From Bacillota bacterium (GTDB lineage Bacteria > Bacillota > Clostridia > Christensenellales > Aristaeellaceae), in NCBI GenBank assembly GCA_023459675.1, contig JAEWTC010000088.1, forward strand, positions 8,192 through 72,191: 64,000 nt of DNA, read 5' to 3'. A program made the translations under genes and the position numbers. A model generated the notes under the pieces. It was not told the DNA's origin. It saw only the letters and a program-made list of their open reading frames with translations, and did no database searches. Below, one piece after another: positions 49,053 through 57,480 of this stretch. Within the stretch, counting starts at the first letter, position 1; each line of letters begins with the position of its first letter.

Positions 49053-49954
49053 GCCTTATCCTCTCCTTTCTGAAACGCGTATCCCAGCGCTTCCATCTCA
49101 TACACGAAAATTTCTTCCAGCGTCATGGGCACGACCTCCAGCAGAAGCGGTTCCATGGCTTCCAGCTTCGCGCGGCAGGCTGCCCGGTCTCCCCGGACGA
49201 TAAGGCTGGATACGCTACCCTGCCGGTTGTGCGAAACGATATCCAAGCCTGCGAATTTCGTTTGGTCGTACTCCTCACGGAAGGCGACCTGCATCTTGAA
49301 AATGGAGGTTTTCAGCTCGCCGACGTCGCTTTCCATCACGATGCCGCCCTTGTACAGGAGCGCAAGCTGATCGCAGGTATCTTCCAGTTCGCGCAGGGAA
49401 TGGCTGGTGACGATCACCGTCGCCCCGCGGTCGAACACCTCGTCGTAAAGCTTGCGCTTCACAAGGCCGCGCATCACGGGATCCAGGCCGTCGAAGGTTT
49501 CGTCGAAGAAGTAGACCTGCGCGCCGGTGCTCAGGGCAAGAATGGTGGCCGCCTGCCTGCGCATGCCCTTGCTGAAGGTAACCAGCGGCCGGTCCATCGG
49601 CAGTTCAAACTCGCGGACCAGCGCGTCAAACCTCTTGAAGTCGTAGTGTTCGTACGCAGAGGCGTACAGCGCGGCCATGCGCTTCATATCGGCATGCGCA
49701 AGCGCGAAAGGTTCGTCTGCCACGAAGACGCAGCGCTTTTTCACGCTCAGGTTCTCGAAAACCGGCTGCTGATCCATGGTGATGCTGCCTTCGTCCGGCC
49801 GGTACACGCCGCTGGCCAGCCGCAGGAACGTGGATTTTCCCGCTCCGTTTGCGCCGACCAGCCCATATACGCAGCCATCGGGAATCCGGCAGCTTAAGTG
49901 GTCCAGCGCAACGACGTCGGAAAACCGCTTAGTCACGTTGCTAGCAATAATCAT
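49049..49954 (-). CDS. ABC transporter ATP-binding protein, YtrB-like
   Basis: The 301-residue ATPase has Walker A GANGAGKST near residue 38, a signature-like VTFSKGMRRQAATILAL and Walker B QVYFFDETFDGLDPVM. The C-terminal extension of about 80 residues is typical of YtrB/BcrA-like exporters. The Walker B ends in DETF where most have DEPT, a difference seen in this subfamily. It overlaps both neighbours by four bases. Confidence 0.88.
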   Translation of the reverse strand: MIIASNVTKRFSDVVALDHLSCRIPDGCVYGLVGANGAGKSTFLRLASGVYRPDEGSITMDQQPVFENLSVKKRCVFVADEPFALAHADMKRMAALYASAYEHYDFKRFDALVREFELPMDRPLVTFSKGMRRQAATILALSTGAQVYFFDETFDGLDPVMRGLVKRKLYDEVFDRGATVIVTSHSLRELEDTCDQLALLYKGGIVMESDVGELKTSIFKMQVAFREEYDQTKFAGLDIVSHNRQGSVSSLIVRGDRAACRAKLEAMEPLLLEVVPMTLEEIFVYEMEALGYAFQKGEDKA

Positions 49955-50358
49955 GTCGTTAATCCTTTCTTCCGGGCTAGCGCAGCGTTTTCGCCGGCTG
50001 CGTAACCTTTTTCTACGGCTTCCGTCACCAGCCGTTTTTCGATGCCCGCGGCGCTGAGCCTGGCGCTGAGATGCTCAACGTCGCTGACCAGCGCAAGCAT
50101 CCGCGCCTTGATCCGCTCCCTGGCGTCCTTCCCGATGAAGCGGCCGTTGCCCGGCGCGCTGGTGGTAATCCCTTCCCGCTCGAGCTCCGCATAGGCTTTC
50201 TGCAGCGTGTTGGGGTTGGCCGACAGCGTTTGCGATAACGCGCGCACGCTGGGGAGCTGATCCCCGGGCTGCAAAACGCCCGATGCGATCATGAGCTCTG
50301 TTTGCTCAATGATCTGCTCATAGATGGGCTTCCTGCCCAAACGATCAATCTGAAACAT
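49951..50358 (-). CDS. GntR family repressor, YtrA subfamily
   Basis: The 135-residue protein has an N-terminal winged helix (PIYEQIIEQTELMIASGVLQPGDQLPSVRALSQTL, then SANPNTLQKAYAELEREGIT) and a short C-terminal helical dimerisation tail. That is the YtrA form of GntR and lacks a ligand domain. It is the first gene of its ABC operon and probably represses that operon through the inverted repeat upstream. Cell-envelope stress is the usual inducer for this group. Confidence 0.9.
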   Translation of the reverse strand: MFQIDRLGRKPIYEQIIEQTELMIASGVLQPGDQLPSVRALSQTLSANPNTLQKAYAELEREGITTSAPGNGRFIGKDARERIKARMLALVSDVEHLSARLSAAGIEKRLVTEAVEKGYAAGENAALARKKGLTT

Positions 50359-50378
50359 GGCTCATTCCTTTCCGTACA

Positions 50379-50434
50379 GTGTATTAGTTGTCCTAGTACA
50401 CCTGCATCATATAGTACACCCGCCGCTTTGTCAA
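50379..50434 (-). promoter_or_regulatory. Promoter and YtrA-type operator of the GntR-ABC operon
   Basis: On the minus strand TTGACA (complement of 50429-50434) and TATGAT (complement of 50406-50411) are 17 bases apart. An imperfect palindrome GTGTACTAG-n5-CTAATACAC (50379-50401) covers the start region, and an extra GTGTACTA half site (50412-50419) lies between -35 and -10. This suits autorepression by the YtrA-like protein. Confidence 0.72.
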
Positions 50435-50443
50435 GCGTCTTGC

Positions 50444-50477
50444 GAAAAAAAACCGCCGGATGGCGTGCATCCGGCGG
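50444..50477 (-). terminator. Terminator of the ECF sigma/anti-sigma operon
   Basis: On the minus strand CCGCCGGATG pairs perfectly with CATCCGGCGG around a 5-base loop, followed by TTTTTTTT. It lies 21 bases beyond the anti-sigma stop. Confidence 0.92.
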
Positions 50478-50498
50478 AAAGGCTTTCCTTGCTTGGGT

Positions 50499-51431
50499 TT
50501 ACTGGGATACGGCGTCGTCGAACGCGCTAAAAAACTCCGGGCAGCTCCACGTGCCGCAGGCGCTGAGCGTGCCGCCGCCCACGTTCATCTGCACGTTGAG
50601 GCCGTTGGACAGCCAGATCAGCAGACTTTGGCTGCGGTTGGCGCTCTCGGCCGCGCCTTCGTAGCGCGCGTTTTGAAGAAGCACGTTCATCAGTTCTTCC
50701 GCCTGCGCGGGATCGTCGATCACGCCGACGTCCGAAAGCTCCATCGCAACCGCCCGCGCGCTGCCCAGCAGCACGTCTTGCAGGGTTTCCCCGCCCAGTA
50801 CGGCCACGCCGCTGAAACCGGCGCGCTGGAACACGCGCAGGCTGCCGTTCACGGTCGCGGCAACCGCCGCGCCCTGCATGCCCTTCACGGCGTATACGGG
50901 TTCGTTGGCCGCCACCACGTTGCTTACGGTTCCCGCGGTGCTGACGGCCGGTTCCGCGGTGAATTCCGCCACGATCCCAAGCTGCTCGCCCAGCAAATCG
51001 CCCGGCAGGCTTTCGGGCGCGGTCAGCATACGGTACGCCGCGTCTCCCAGTTTCACCAGGGGATAGCCTGAGCTCTGCCCCGACGCGAAAATCGAGCGGT
51101 ACTTGGGCGTTTGCCCGGCGGATTCGCTGATATGCACGCTGCCCGCCGGTACGCTGGCCGTAAGGGCAAAGTCCGTCGCGGCGGCGCTGCCTCCGGCGGA
51201 ACGGGTAACCACGCTGATATCGCCGCCGCTCGGCAGCAGACGCGGCAAGGCAAACAGCCCGGCGCCCGCCAGCACAACCACGGCGGCGCAGCCGATGAGC
51301 ACCGGCCGCCACTGCAGAAAACGGCGTTTTGGTTTTTGCGAAAGCCTGATCTGTTCCAGAAGGCACGCGTCGGCATTCAGCCCGGCAAGGCCGCGGTCGC
51401 AGATCTCTTTGAGGCATTCCAGATTCTTCAT
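50499..51431 (-). CDS. Putative membrane-anchored anti-sigma factor
   Basis: The 310-residue protein has a short cytosolic N-terminus of about 40 residues, one membrane segment at about 43-62, and an extracytoplasmic domain of about 245 residues rich in Ala, Val and Ser. No zinc-binding HxxxCxxC motif is present. The start ATG overlaps the sigma stop by one base (TAATG), the usual coupling of an ECF sigma with its regulator. It probably holds the sigma factor at the membrane until an envelope signal arrives. The family is inferred from position and topology. Confidence 0.68.
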   Translation of the reverse strand: MKNLECLKEICDRGLAGLNADACLLEQIRLSQKPKRRFLQWRPVLIGCAAVVVLAGAGLFALPRLLPSGGDISVVTRSAGGSAAATDFALTASVPAGSVHISESAGQTPKYRSIFASGQSSGYPLVKLGDAAYRMLTAPESLPGDLLGEQLGIVAEFTAEPAVSTAGTVSNVVAANEPVYAVKGMQGAAVAATVNGSLRVFQRAGFSGVAVLGGETLQDVLLGSARAVAMELSDVGVIDDPAQAEELMNVLLQNARYEGAAESANRSQSLLIWLSNGLNVQMNVGGGTLSACGTWSCPEFFSAFDDAVSQ

Positions 51432-51937
51432 TACGCGTCTCCCCCTTCCAGAAAATCTTTCAACTTCGCGCGCGCGCGCGATAGACGGCTGGATATGGTC
51501 CCCTCCGGCAAGTGAAGGATCTCCGCGATCTCGCTGATGCCGAAGTTTTGGTAGTAGAACAGTAAAATCACTTCGCGGAATTGCATGGGCAGCCGGTGGA
51601 CGGCGTTCATCATCGCTTCCTCGTCGTCCCGCCTGTCCCGGTCGTCCTCGGCCGGAACCAGCTCGAACTGCGGGCTGCCAAGCATTACGCGCTTTACCCA
51701 TCCGCTTCGCCACAGGTCGCGGCAGCGGTTGAGCGCCACCTTCAATAGCCAGGCTTTCTCATGGCCGGGCTGCAGCTTTGTGCCGCTGGTCATCAGCCGT
51801 ACGAACGCATCCTGGCAAACTTCCTCGGCCAGATGCCGGTCGTTCAAGTAGAAATAGCACACGCGGAGAACGTCGTTGGCATATTGCTTGTACAGCGCTT
51901 CGACGTCCAACCCGGCAGGCTCCACTCGCTCCGTCAT
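51431..51937 (-). CDS. ECF-type RNA polymerase sigma factor
   Basis: The 168-residue protein has a region 2 (EALYKQYANDVLRVCYFYLNDRHLAEEVCQDAFVRL) and a region 4 (AVHRLPMQFREVILLFYYQNFGISEIAEILHLPEGTISSRLSRARAKLKDFL), with no region 1 or 3. This is the SigW/SigM-like size and pattern. AGGGAGGATAA precedes the ATG. The gene for its likely anti-sigma factor follows with a one-base overlap. Targets cannot be told from the window, although the adjacent ABC operons are candidates. Confidence 0.93.
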   Translation of the reverse strand: MTERVEPAGLDVEALYKQYANDVLRVCYFYLNDRHLAEEVCQDAFVRLMTSGTKLQPGHEKAWLLKVALNRCRDLWRSGWVKRVMLGSPQFELVPAEDDRDRRDDEEAMMNAVHRLPMQFREVILLFYYQNFGISEIAEILHLPEGTISSRLSRARAKLKDFLEGGDA

Positions 51938-52001
51938 AATAACGGTTTATCCTCCCTATTTCTTGCACGCGGCGCAAGATTTCTTGGGTCAGTCAGGAAA
52001 C

Positions 52002-52030
52002 ATTGTAACATTTGCAAATGCGCAACGCAA
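52002..52030 (-). promoter_or_regulatory. Promoter upstream of the ECF sigma gene
   Basis: On the minus strand TTGCGT (complement of 52025-52030) and TACAAT (complement of 52002-52007) are 17 bases apart. An autoregulated ECF promoter was sought and not clearly seen. Confidence 0.5.
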
Positions 52031-52056
52031 CGCCCGGTTGAAATTGCCGGAAAACC

Positions 52057-52085
52057 TTTTGCCCGCACTGTTTTCATGGTATGAT
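52057..52085 (+). promoter_or_regulatory. Promoter of the HD-domain gene
   Basis: TTTTGC at 52057-52062 and TATGAT at 52080-52085 are 17 bases apart, about 38 bases before the ATG at 52123. Confidence 0.5.
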
Positions 52086-52122
52086 GGTGCTCAAATAAAC
52101 GATCCGTGAGGAGGCCCCGCCC

Positions 52123-52704
52123 ATGCAAAGCAGGCTGAACCGGCAGGAAGCGCTCGCGCTTTTGAAACAGTATAACAAAGAACCGTTCCACATTCTCCAC
52201 GCGCTGACCGTGGAAGGCGTGATGCGCTGGTATGCCAACGACCTCGGGTTTGCCGACGAGGCGGATTTCTGGGCGACGGCCGGGCTTCTGCACGACGTCG
52301 ATTTCGAGCTTTATCCAGAGCAGCATTGCAGGAAAGCGCCGGAGCTTTTGCGAAACGGCGGCGCGGATGAGGCGATGATCCACGCCGTATGTTCCCACGG
52401 CTACGGCATCTGCGCGGACGTGCAGCCGGAGCACCTCATGGAAAAGGTGCTGTTCGCCGCCGACGAGCTGACCGGGCTGATCGGCGCGGCGGCGCTGATG
52501 CGCCCGTCCAAAAGCGTGCAGGACATGGAGCTGAAAAGCCTCAAAAAGAAGTTCAAGGACAAGGGTTTTGCCGCGGGCTGCTCCCGGGAGACGATCGCGC
52601 GGGGAGCGGAGATGCTTTCGTGGGAGCTGGATACGCTGCTGGAGAAGACCCTGCTCGCCATGCGCGCCTGCGAAGCGTTCGTAAACGCGGAAACCGGCGC
52701 GTAG
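52123..52704 (+). CDS. HD-domain phosphohydrolase-like protein
   Basis: The 193-residue protein has the HD metal pattern. FHILHALTVEGVMRWYA supplies the first His, GLLHDVDFE the HD pair, and IHAVCSHGYG and AADELTG the later His and Asp. This is the HDIG-like group found as small stand-alone proteins in Firmicutes, predicted to hydrolyse a phosphoester or nucleotide. Its in vivo substrate is unknown. GTGAGGAGG precedes the ATG. It faces away from the sigma gene and precedes the Gld-like operon. Confidence 0.85.
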   Translation: MQSRLNRQEALALLKQYNKEPFHILHALTVEGVMRWYANDLGFADEADFWATAGLLHDVDFELYPEQHCRKAPELLRNGGADEAMIHAVCSHGYGICADVQPEHLMEKVLFAADELTGLIGAAALMRPSKSVQDMELKSLKKKFKDKGFAAGCSRETIARGAEMLSWELDTLLEKTLLAMRACEAFVNAETGA

Positions 52705-52773
52705 TTCGCCGGCCATTTTTTACGAATATTCGCCGCTTGTTCACAATTCATTCATAACTTGGCCGGTTCCGTC

Positions 52774-52782
52774 TGCTATAAT
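52774..52782 (+). promoter_or_regulatory. Extended -10 promoter of the Gld-like ABC operon
   Basis: TGCTATAAT is an ideal extended -10 element (TGn plus TATAAT at 52777-52782). The -35 region is weak, which is normal for this class. The first gene begins about 39 bases downstream. Confidence 0.6.
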
Positions 52783-52820
52783 TTAGGCGTATCAAACGCT
52801 TGCCATGGAGGGATCGGACG

Positions 52821-53744
52821 TTGGTCGAGGTACAGGGCGTCAGCAAGAAGTACGGCAATGTGGAAGCGCTGCGCGGCGTTACGCTGAAGGCGGAGCAGGG
52901 CCGCGTGCTGGGCTTGCTCGGCCAGAACGGCGCGGGCAAAACGACGCTGCTGAACATTATCACGGGCTGCCTTGCGCCCAGCGCCGGCCGTGTGCTGATC
53001 AACGGGCAGGATCCGCTTTTAAACCCCGCGGACGCCAAACGGGTCCTCGGCTATATGCCCGAGCATCCGCCCCTGTACGACGAGATGACCGTGGAAGAGT
53101 ACCTCCGTTTCTCCGCGGCCTTGAAAAAGGTAACCCGCGCGCAGATCCCCGCCCACGTGCGCGAGGTGATGCAAAACGCCGGGCTGACCGAAGTGCGCAC
53201 CCGTATGCTGGGGCATTTGAGCAAGGGCTACCGCCAGCGCGCGGGCCTTGCGCAGGCGCTGTGCGGCAACCCGGAGGTTTTGGTTCTCGACGAACCGACC
53301 GCCGGGCTGGACCCCAAGCAGATTACCGAGATCCGCGCCTTGATCCGCAGTTTGAGCAAGGATAGGACCATCATATTCTCCTCGCATATTCTGCCCGAGG
53401 TGCGCCAGCTGTGCGACCGCGTGGTAATACTCCACCGCGGCCAGGTAAAGCTGGACGCCGATCTGAACTCCATCGGCGGCGGAAGCGCCACCCTGCACTG
53501 CCGCATTCAGGGAGATGGAAAACGCCTGCGGGCCGCCCTGCAGCACATGGATGATCTGCTGGACATGCAGATATTGCCCTCGTCCGACCCGGGGGAGATT
53601 GCGCTTTCGCTGTCGTTTGGCAAAACCGCGATGCCGGAAAAGCAGGTGTTTACCCTGTGCAGCGCCATGGGCGCGCCGATTCTGCGCATGACGCGCCATG
53701 AGGACGATCTGGAGCAGATCTTCCTGCAGGCGATCGCCGAATAG
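52821..53744 (+). CDS. ABC transporter ATP-binding protein (Gld-type system)
   Basis: The 307-residue ATPase has Walker A GQNGAGKTT at residues 34-42, signature LSKGYRQRAGLAQALCGNP and Walker B VLVLDEPTAGLDPKQ. An extension of about 100 residues follows. The start is TTG 52821 after GGAGGGATC; upstream ATG 52800 overlaps that site. It is the first of four co-directional genes whose order (ATPase, permease, GldG-like, DUF4340) matches a widespread uncharacterised exporter related to the GldAFG proteins. Confidence 0.9.
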   Translation: MVEVQGVSKKYGNVEALRGVTLKAEQGRVLGLLGQNGAGKTTLLNIITGCLAPSAGRVLINGQDPLLNPADAKRVLGYMPEHPPLYDEMTVEEYLRFSAALKKVTRAQIPAHVREVMQNAGLTEVRTRMLGHLSKGYRQRAGLAQALCGNPEVLVLDEPTAGLDPKQITEIRALIRSLSKDRTIIFSSHILPEVRQLCDRVVILHRGQVKLDADLNSIGGGSATLHCRIQGDGKRLRAALQHMDDLLDMQILPSSDPGEIALSLSFGKTAMPEKQVFTLCSAMGAPILRMTRHEDDLEQIFLQAIAE

Positions 53745-53755
53745 GAGGTTGCGGT

Positions 53756-54475
53756 TTGACAACCGTCTTGAAACGCGAATTTCTGGGTTTCTTCCGCACG
53801 CCGGTGGGCTACGTGTTCCTCGGCGTGTTTTCCGCGCTCTCCGGCGTGATTTTCTACCTGAACAATATCCAAACCCTGTCCGGCGAGCTTTTGGTTTTTT
53901 TATCGCAGCTGACGCTTCTGCTCATGCTGCTGTGCCCGCTTTTAACCATGCGGCTGTTGTGCGACGATCAGAGCAAGCGGACCGACAAGCTGCTGCTGTC
54001 CAGCCCCGTGCCCCTGCCTTCCATCGTGCTGGGCAAGTTTCTGGCCGCCGCCGCCGTGATGATGATCGCCATCGCGCTGACCAACGTTTGCACGCTGATC
54101 CTGGCGCTGTACGGCACGGTGTACGCGGGCGAATGGTTTGTGGGCTATCTGGGGTTTTCCCTGCAGGCGATGGCCTTTCTGGCGATCGACTTTTTCCTCA
54201 CCAGCTTTGCGGCAAGCCAGGTTTCCGCCGCGTTGCTGGCCTTCGCGGGCAACCTGGTGCTGTGGATGATGGATTTGATCGCGGACGCGGTGCCGGTTGC
54301 CTTCATTTCGCGCACGCTGCGTTTTGTAAGCCTGTACGATCGCTATGAGCCGTTCATCCTCGGCCAGCTGAGCTTTGCGAGCATCACGTTTTTCCTCTTC
54401 GTGATCGCGCTGTTTGTGATCGGCACCATGCGCCTTCTGGACGCGCGTCGTTTTTCGCAGGGAGGGGCCGCATGA
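53756..54475 (+). CDS. ABC-2 type permease, GldF-like
   Basis: The 239-residue protein has six membrane segments. The N-terminal FKRTPVGYVF-like sequence (LGFFRTPVGYVFLGVFSALSG) and LLCDDQSKRTDKLLLSSPV are characteristic of the GldF/YhaP-type subunit in this system. The start is TTG 53756, seven bases after AGGAGG. The stop overlaps the next start by four bases. Confidence 0.88.
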   Translation: MTTVLKREFLGFFRTPVGYVFLGVFSALSGVIFYLNNIQTLSGELLVFLSQLTLLLMLLCPLLTMRLLCDDQSKRTDKLLLSSPVPLPSIVLGKFLAAAAVMMIAIALTNVCTLILALYGTVYAGEWFVGYLGFSLQAMAFLAIDFFLTSFAASQVSAALLAFAGNLVLWMMDLIADAVPVAFISRTLRFVSLYDRYEPFILGQLSFASITFFLFVIALFVIGTMRLLDARRFSQGGAA

Positions 54476-55935
54476 TGTGGAAACGGTTCGTAACCATGCT
54501 GCGCAAGCCCAAATGGCGCTTCGGTTCCTACAGCGCGCTGGTCATGGCGCTGCTCATCTCCATCGCCGTGCTGATCAGCATTGCCATAGACAGCCTGGAA
54601 ACCAATTACGGCTGGCAGAAGGACTACTCCTTCAACGGCTATACCGCCACGGGCGAGGAAACGGCAAAGGCGCTTGCTACCCTCACGCAGCCGGTAACGC
54701 TGTACCTTTTGTACCAATCCAACGATATGGATAACCAGCTGTTCGAGGTGCTGATGCGCTACCACCTGTTGAACGACCTCATCACCGTTAAGCCGATCGA
54801 CCTGGCCAAGAACCCCGGTTTCCTCACGCTGTTCGAAGGCGATCTGCAGGCGTCCGTTTCCGCGGACACCGTCGTGGTCAGCTGCGAGGCGACGGGGCGG
54901 CACAAGATATTAAGCTACAAGGATTTCATCACGCAGGGATACAACATCGAAACCGGTTCGTTTGAAATTGCGGGGCTCGCGTACGAGAAAAGCGTGACCG
55001 AGGCGCTGCTCTACGTCAGCCAGAACAGCGTGCCGGTGATCGGCGTTTCCCAGGGCCACGGGGAACTCAGCCCCGAAACGATGGAAACCCTGCTGGACTT
55101 CTTGCAGGCCAACAGCTACGACGTGAAGACCGTGAACCTGCTTTCGGGCGACACGCTGGACGGCGTGGACCTGTTCGTAATCGCCAACCCGTATAAGGAT
55201 TTCACCCAGGGCGAAATCGAAACCCTGCAGGCGTTTGCGCAAAACGGCGGCAGCTTTTTCGTGATCCGGGACTATACGGACCCGCTGGATTTGCAAAATT
55301 ACCAGGCGCTGCTGGGCAGCTACGCCGTTACGCCCCTGCCGGGCATCGTGGTGGCGGGCGCGGAGGATGCCGGCAGCTATTACGGCGAGCGCATCTATCT
55401 GCTCCCCTATTTCAATGCCATGGACATGACCCTTCCGTTGATCACCAACGGCATGGACGTTCTTCTGCTGGTCGGCGCCAGCGCATTTGAAACGCCGGCG
55501 GACCAGCCGGACGCTTCGCTTTCCGCGGCGACGGTGCTGAAATCCGGCCCGAACGCCTATCTGCGCAACACCACGGACGGCGACGGCTCCATCGACTATC
55601 AGGAGGGCGACCGCAAAGGCGAGCTGACGCTTGCGATCCTTTCCGCGCGCATGCACCCAAACGGCAACATCAGCCGGATGTTCGCCATCGGCAATTCCAC
55701 CGTGTTTACCGACGAATACATCTACCAGCGCACCTTCAACCAGCAGTTCATCCTGCAATTGATGTACGAGCTGCTGCCGCAGAAAAACATCTCGCTGGAT
55801 ATCGCCGCCAAAGCCGCGCTGCGCCCCGGGCTGACCGTGCAGAGCGCGGCACCTGCCGCGGTGCTGCTCGTTACGGTGCCGGTATTGCTGCTGCTGATTT
55901 CGCTTTACGTGCTCCTGCCCCGCAGAAATAAATAA
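54472..55935 (+). CDS. GldG-like ABC-associated extracytoplasmic protein
   Basis: The 487-residue protein has an N-terminal membrane anchor (about residues 22-42), an extracytoplasmic body and a C-terminal membrane segment (about 462-482) ending RRNK. The body contains VIGVSQGHGELSPETMETLLDFLQANSYDVKTV and DGVDLFVIANPYKDFTQGEIETLQAF, the ABC_transp_aux/GldG signature, a Rossmann-like fold without enzymatic residues. It probably binds cargo or regulates the transporter from outside. ATG 54472 overlaps the permease stop. Confidence 0.88.
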   Translation: MMWKRFVTMLRKPKWRFGSYSALVMALLISIAVLISIAIDSLETNYGWQKDYSFNGYTATGEETAKALATLTQPVTLYLLYQSNDMDNQLFEVLMRYHLLNDLITVKPIDLAKNPGFLTLFEGDLQASVSADTVVVSCEATGRHKILSYKDFITQGYNIETGSFEIAGLAYEKSVTEALLYVSQNSVPVIGVSQGHGELSPETMETLLDFLQANSYDVKTVNLLSGDTLDGVDLFVIANPYKDFTQGEIETLQAFAQNGGSFFVIRDYTDPLDLQNYQALLGSYAVTPLPGIVVAGAEDAGSYYGERIYLLPYFNAMDMTLPLITNGMDVLLLVGASAFETPADQPDASLSAATVLKSGPNAYLRNTTDGDGSIDYQEGDRKGELTLAILSARMHPNGNISRMFAIGNSTVFTDEYIYQRTFNQQFILQLMYELLPQKNISLDIAAKAALRPGLTVQSAAPAAVLLVTVPVLLLLISLYVLLPRRNK

Positions 55936-55955
55936 AAACGCGGAGGAAACGCCTG

Positions 55956-57476
55956 TTGGCCAAATCGAAACGGAAACAAAGCCGCCACTGGAAGCCGCTT
56001 CTTTTTCTGACCGCCGTGCTTTTGCTGGCCTTGGCGTTCGTGCTGCTGCTGCCGGCGATCCGGGCGAAATTCCCCGGGAAAAACGGCGCGTCCGCCCCGT
56101 ATACGCCGACGTACAAAACCATCGCGGTGCATGATCCGGCGCAGCTTGCGACCATTACCGTAACGCACGCGGACGGCAGCGCCTATACGCTGACCAACCA
56201 GAACGGCACGCTGGTGCTTTCCGCCGCAGGCATTGACCCCGAACCCATCAATCCGATGTACACGGAGTATATCCTGCAGTACGCCACCGCGATCTCCGTG
56301 GAAGACACCGTGGCGGAGCACGCGGACGAAGTGACGGACAGCCTTGCCGATATGGGGCTCGCGCCGCCGCAGATCACCGTGGAAACCGACTATGCCGACG
56401 GCAGCACCGTGACGATTGCGCTTGGGTATAACCTGGCCGATACGACCTACTACTACTACCGCTGGTCGGGCGACGACGGCGTGTACCTGTGCAACACCGG
56501 AGTCTACGAAACGTTCGAATACACCGCGGATCTGCTGCTGTCCATTACCCAGCCGACGATCCATGCCTCGCTGATCGAAAGCATCAGCGTTGCCAGAGCG
56601 GACGATGAGCCCATCGTTTGCACGTTCGGGGCGGACGGCGGCGCCGCCGCTTCCCTGCAAAGCCCGTACGTTTACCCCATGGATCCGGACGCCGCCGACG
56701 CCCTGCGCAGCGCCGCGGAAAACTTCCGCCTCGGCGCACGCCTTCTGCCCGTAACGGATGAGAACCGCAGCGCGTACGGGCTGGACGCTCCGCAGGCGGT
56801 GGTGAAAATCGCCCAGCGCGAAGGGCTGGACGCGCGGATCGACGCCGCGGGAGTCCTCACAGGCGCCCCGCTGGAGCCGTCGGTGATCACGCTGAACATC
56901 GGGGCGAAGGACGGCGATTTTTTCTATTACTGCGAGTACGCGGGCACATGTTACCGCGTGTCAAGTTTTCTGGTTTCCGCGTTTCTGGACGCGGACGCAG
57001 ATGCCCTGCTGCTGCTGCGGCCCGCGGATATGGACGGCGAAACCCTGCAGCGCATTACGGTGCAGACGGGCGAGGGTACGCAGGACTTCTGCGCCTCCTA
57101 TACCGAGAAGGTGCTGCCCAATAACGAGCTGGCAACCGACGAGTTTGGAAACGTAATATATACCGTGGACGTTACCCGAAACGGAGAGCCCCTGTCGCTG
57201 GACGCGTTTACGGCGCTTGCCCAGCGCCTTGGGCAAATGACCGTATCCGGAACGCTGGACGCAATGCGGCAGCCCGAGGGGACGCCCGTATGGCAGATGA
57301 CGTTAACCACCGTGAAGGGCGCCGCGCGCTCGCTGGCCGCGTATCCGCTGGACGCGTTCCAATACTTGCTTTCGGTGGACGGCGTGGCGCTGTGCCAGAT
57401 CAACAAAGAAGCGCTGGAGATCGCCCTTGGCGAATTCGCAGCGCTTCCGGTCCCGGCTGAAACGAAACCTCTGTAA
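55956..57476 (+). CDS. DUF4340 domain protein, fourth subunit of the Gld-like system
   Basis: The 506-residue protein has one N-terminal membrane segment (about residues 15-36) and a large extracytoplasmic part with repeated beta-alpha motifs of the DUF4340 type (TITVTHADGSAYTLTNQNGTLVLS, then DMGLAPPQITVETDYADGSTVTIALG). The start is TTG 55956, eight bases after GGAGG. DUF4340 genes usually follow gldG-like genes. The role is unknown, and it may hold a surface polymer or peptide. Its stop lies four bases from the convergent cytidylate-kinase-like gene. Confidence 0.85.
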   Translation: MAKSKRKQSRHWKPLLFLTAVLLLALAFVLLLPAIRAKFPGKNGASAPYTPTYKTIAVHDPAQLATITVTHADGSAYTLTNQNGTLVLSAAGIDPEPINPMYTEYILQYATAISVEDTVAEHADEVTDSLADMGLAPPQITVETDYADGSTVTIALGYNLADTTYYYYRWSGDDGVYLCNTGVYETFEYTADLLLSITQPTIHASLIESISVARADDEPIVCTFGADGGAAASLQSPYVYPMDPDAADALRSAAENFRLGARLLPVTDENRSAYGLDAPQAVVKIAQREGLDARIDAAGVLTGAPLEPSVITLNIGAKDGDFFYYCEYAGTCYRVSSFLVSAFLDADADALLLLRPADMDGETLQRITVQTGEGTQDFCASYTEKVLPNNELATDEFGNVIYTVDVTRNGEPLSLDAFTALAQRLGQMTVSGTLDAMRQPEGTPVWQMTLTTVKGAARSLAAYPLDAFQYLLSVDGVALCQINKEALEIALGEFAALPVPAETKPL

Positions 57477-57480
57477 AACT

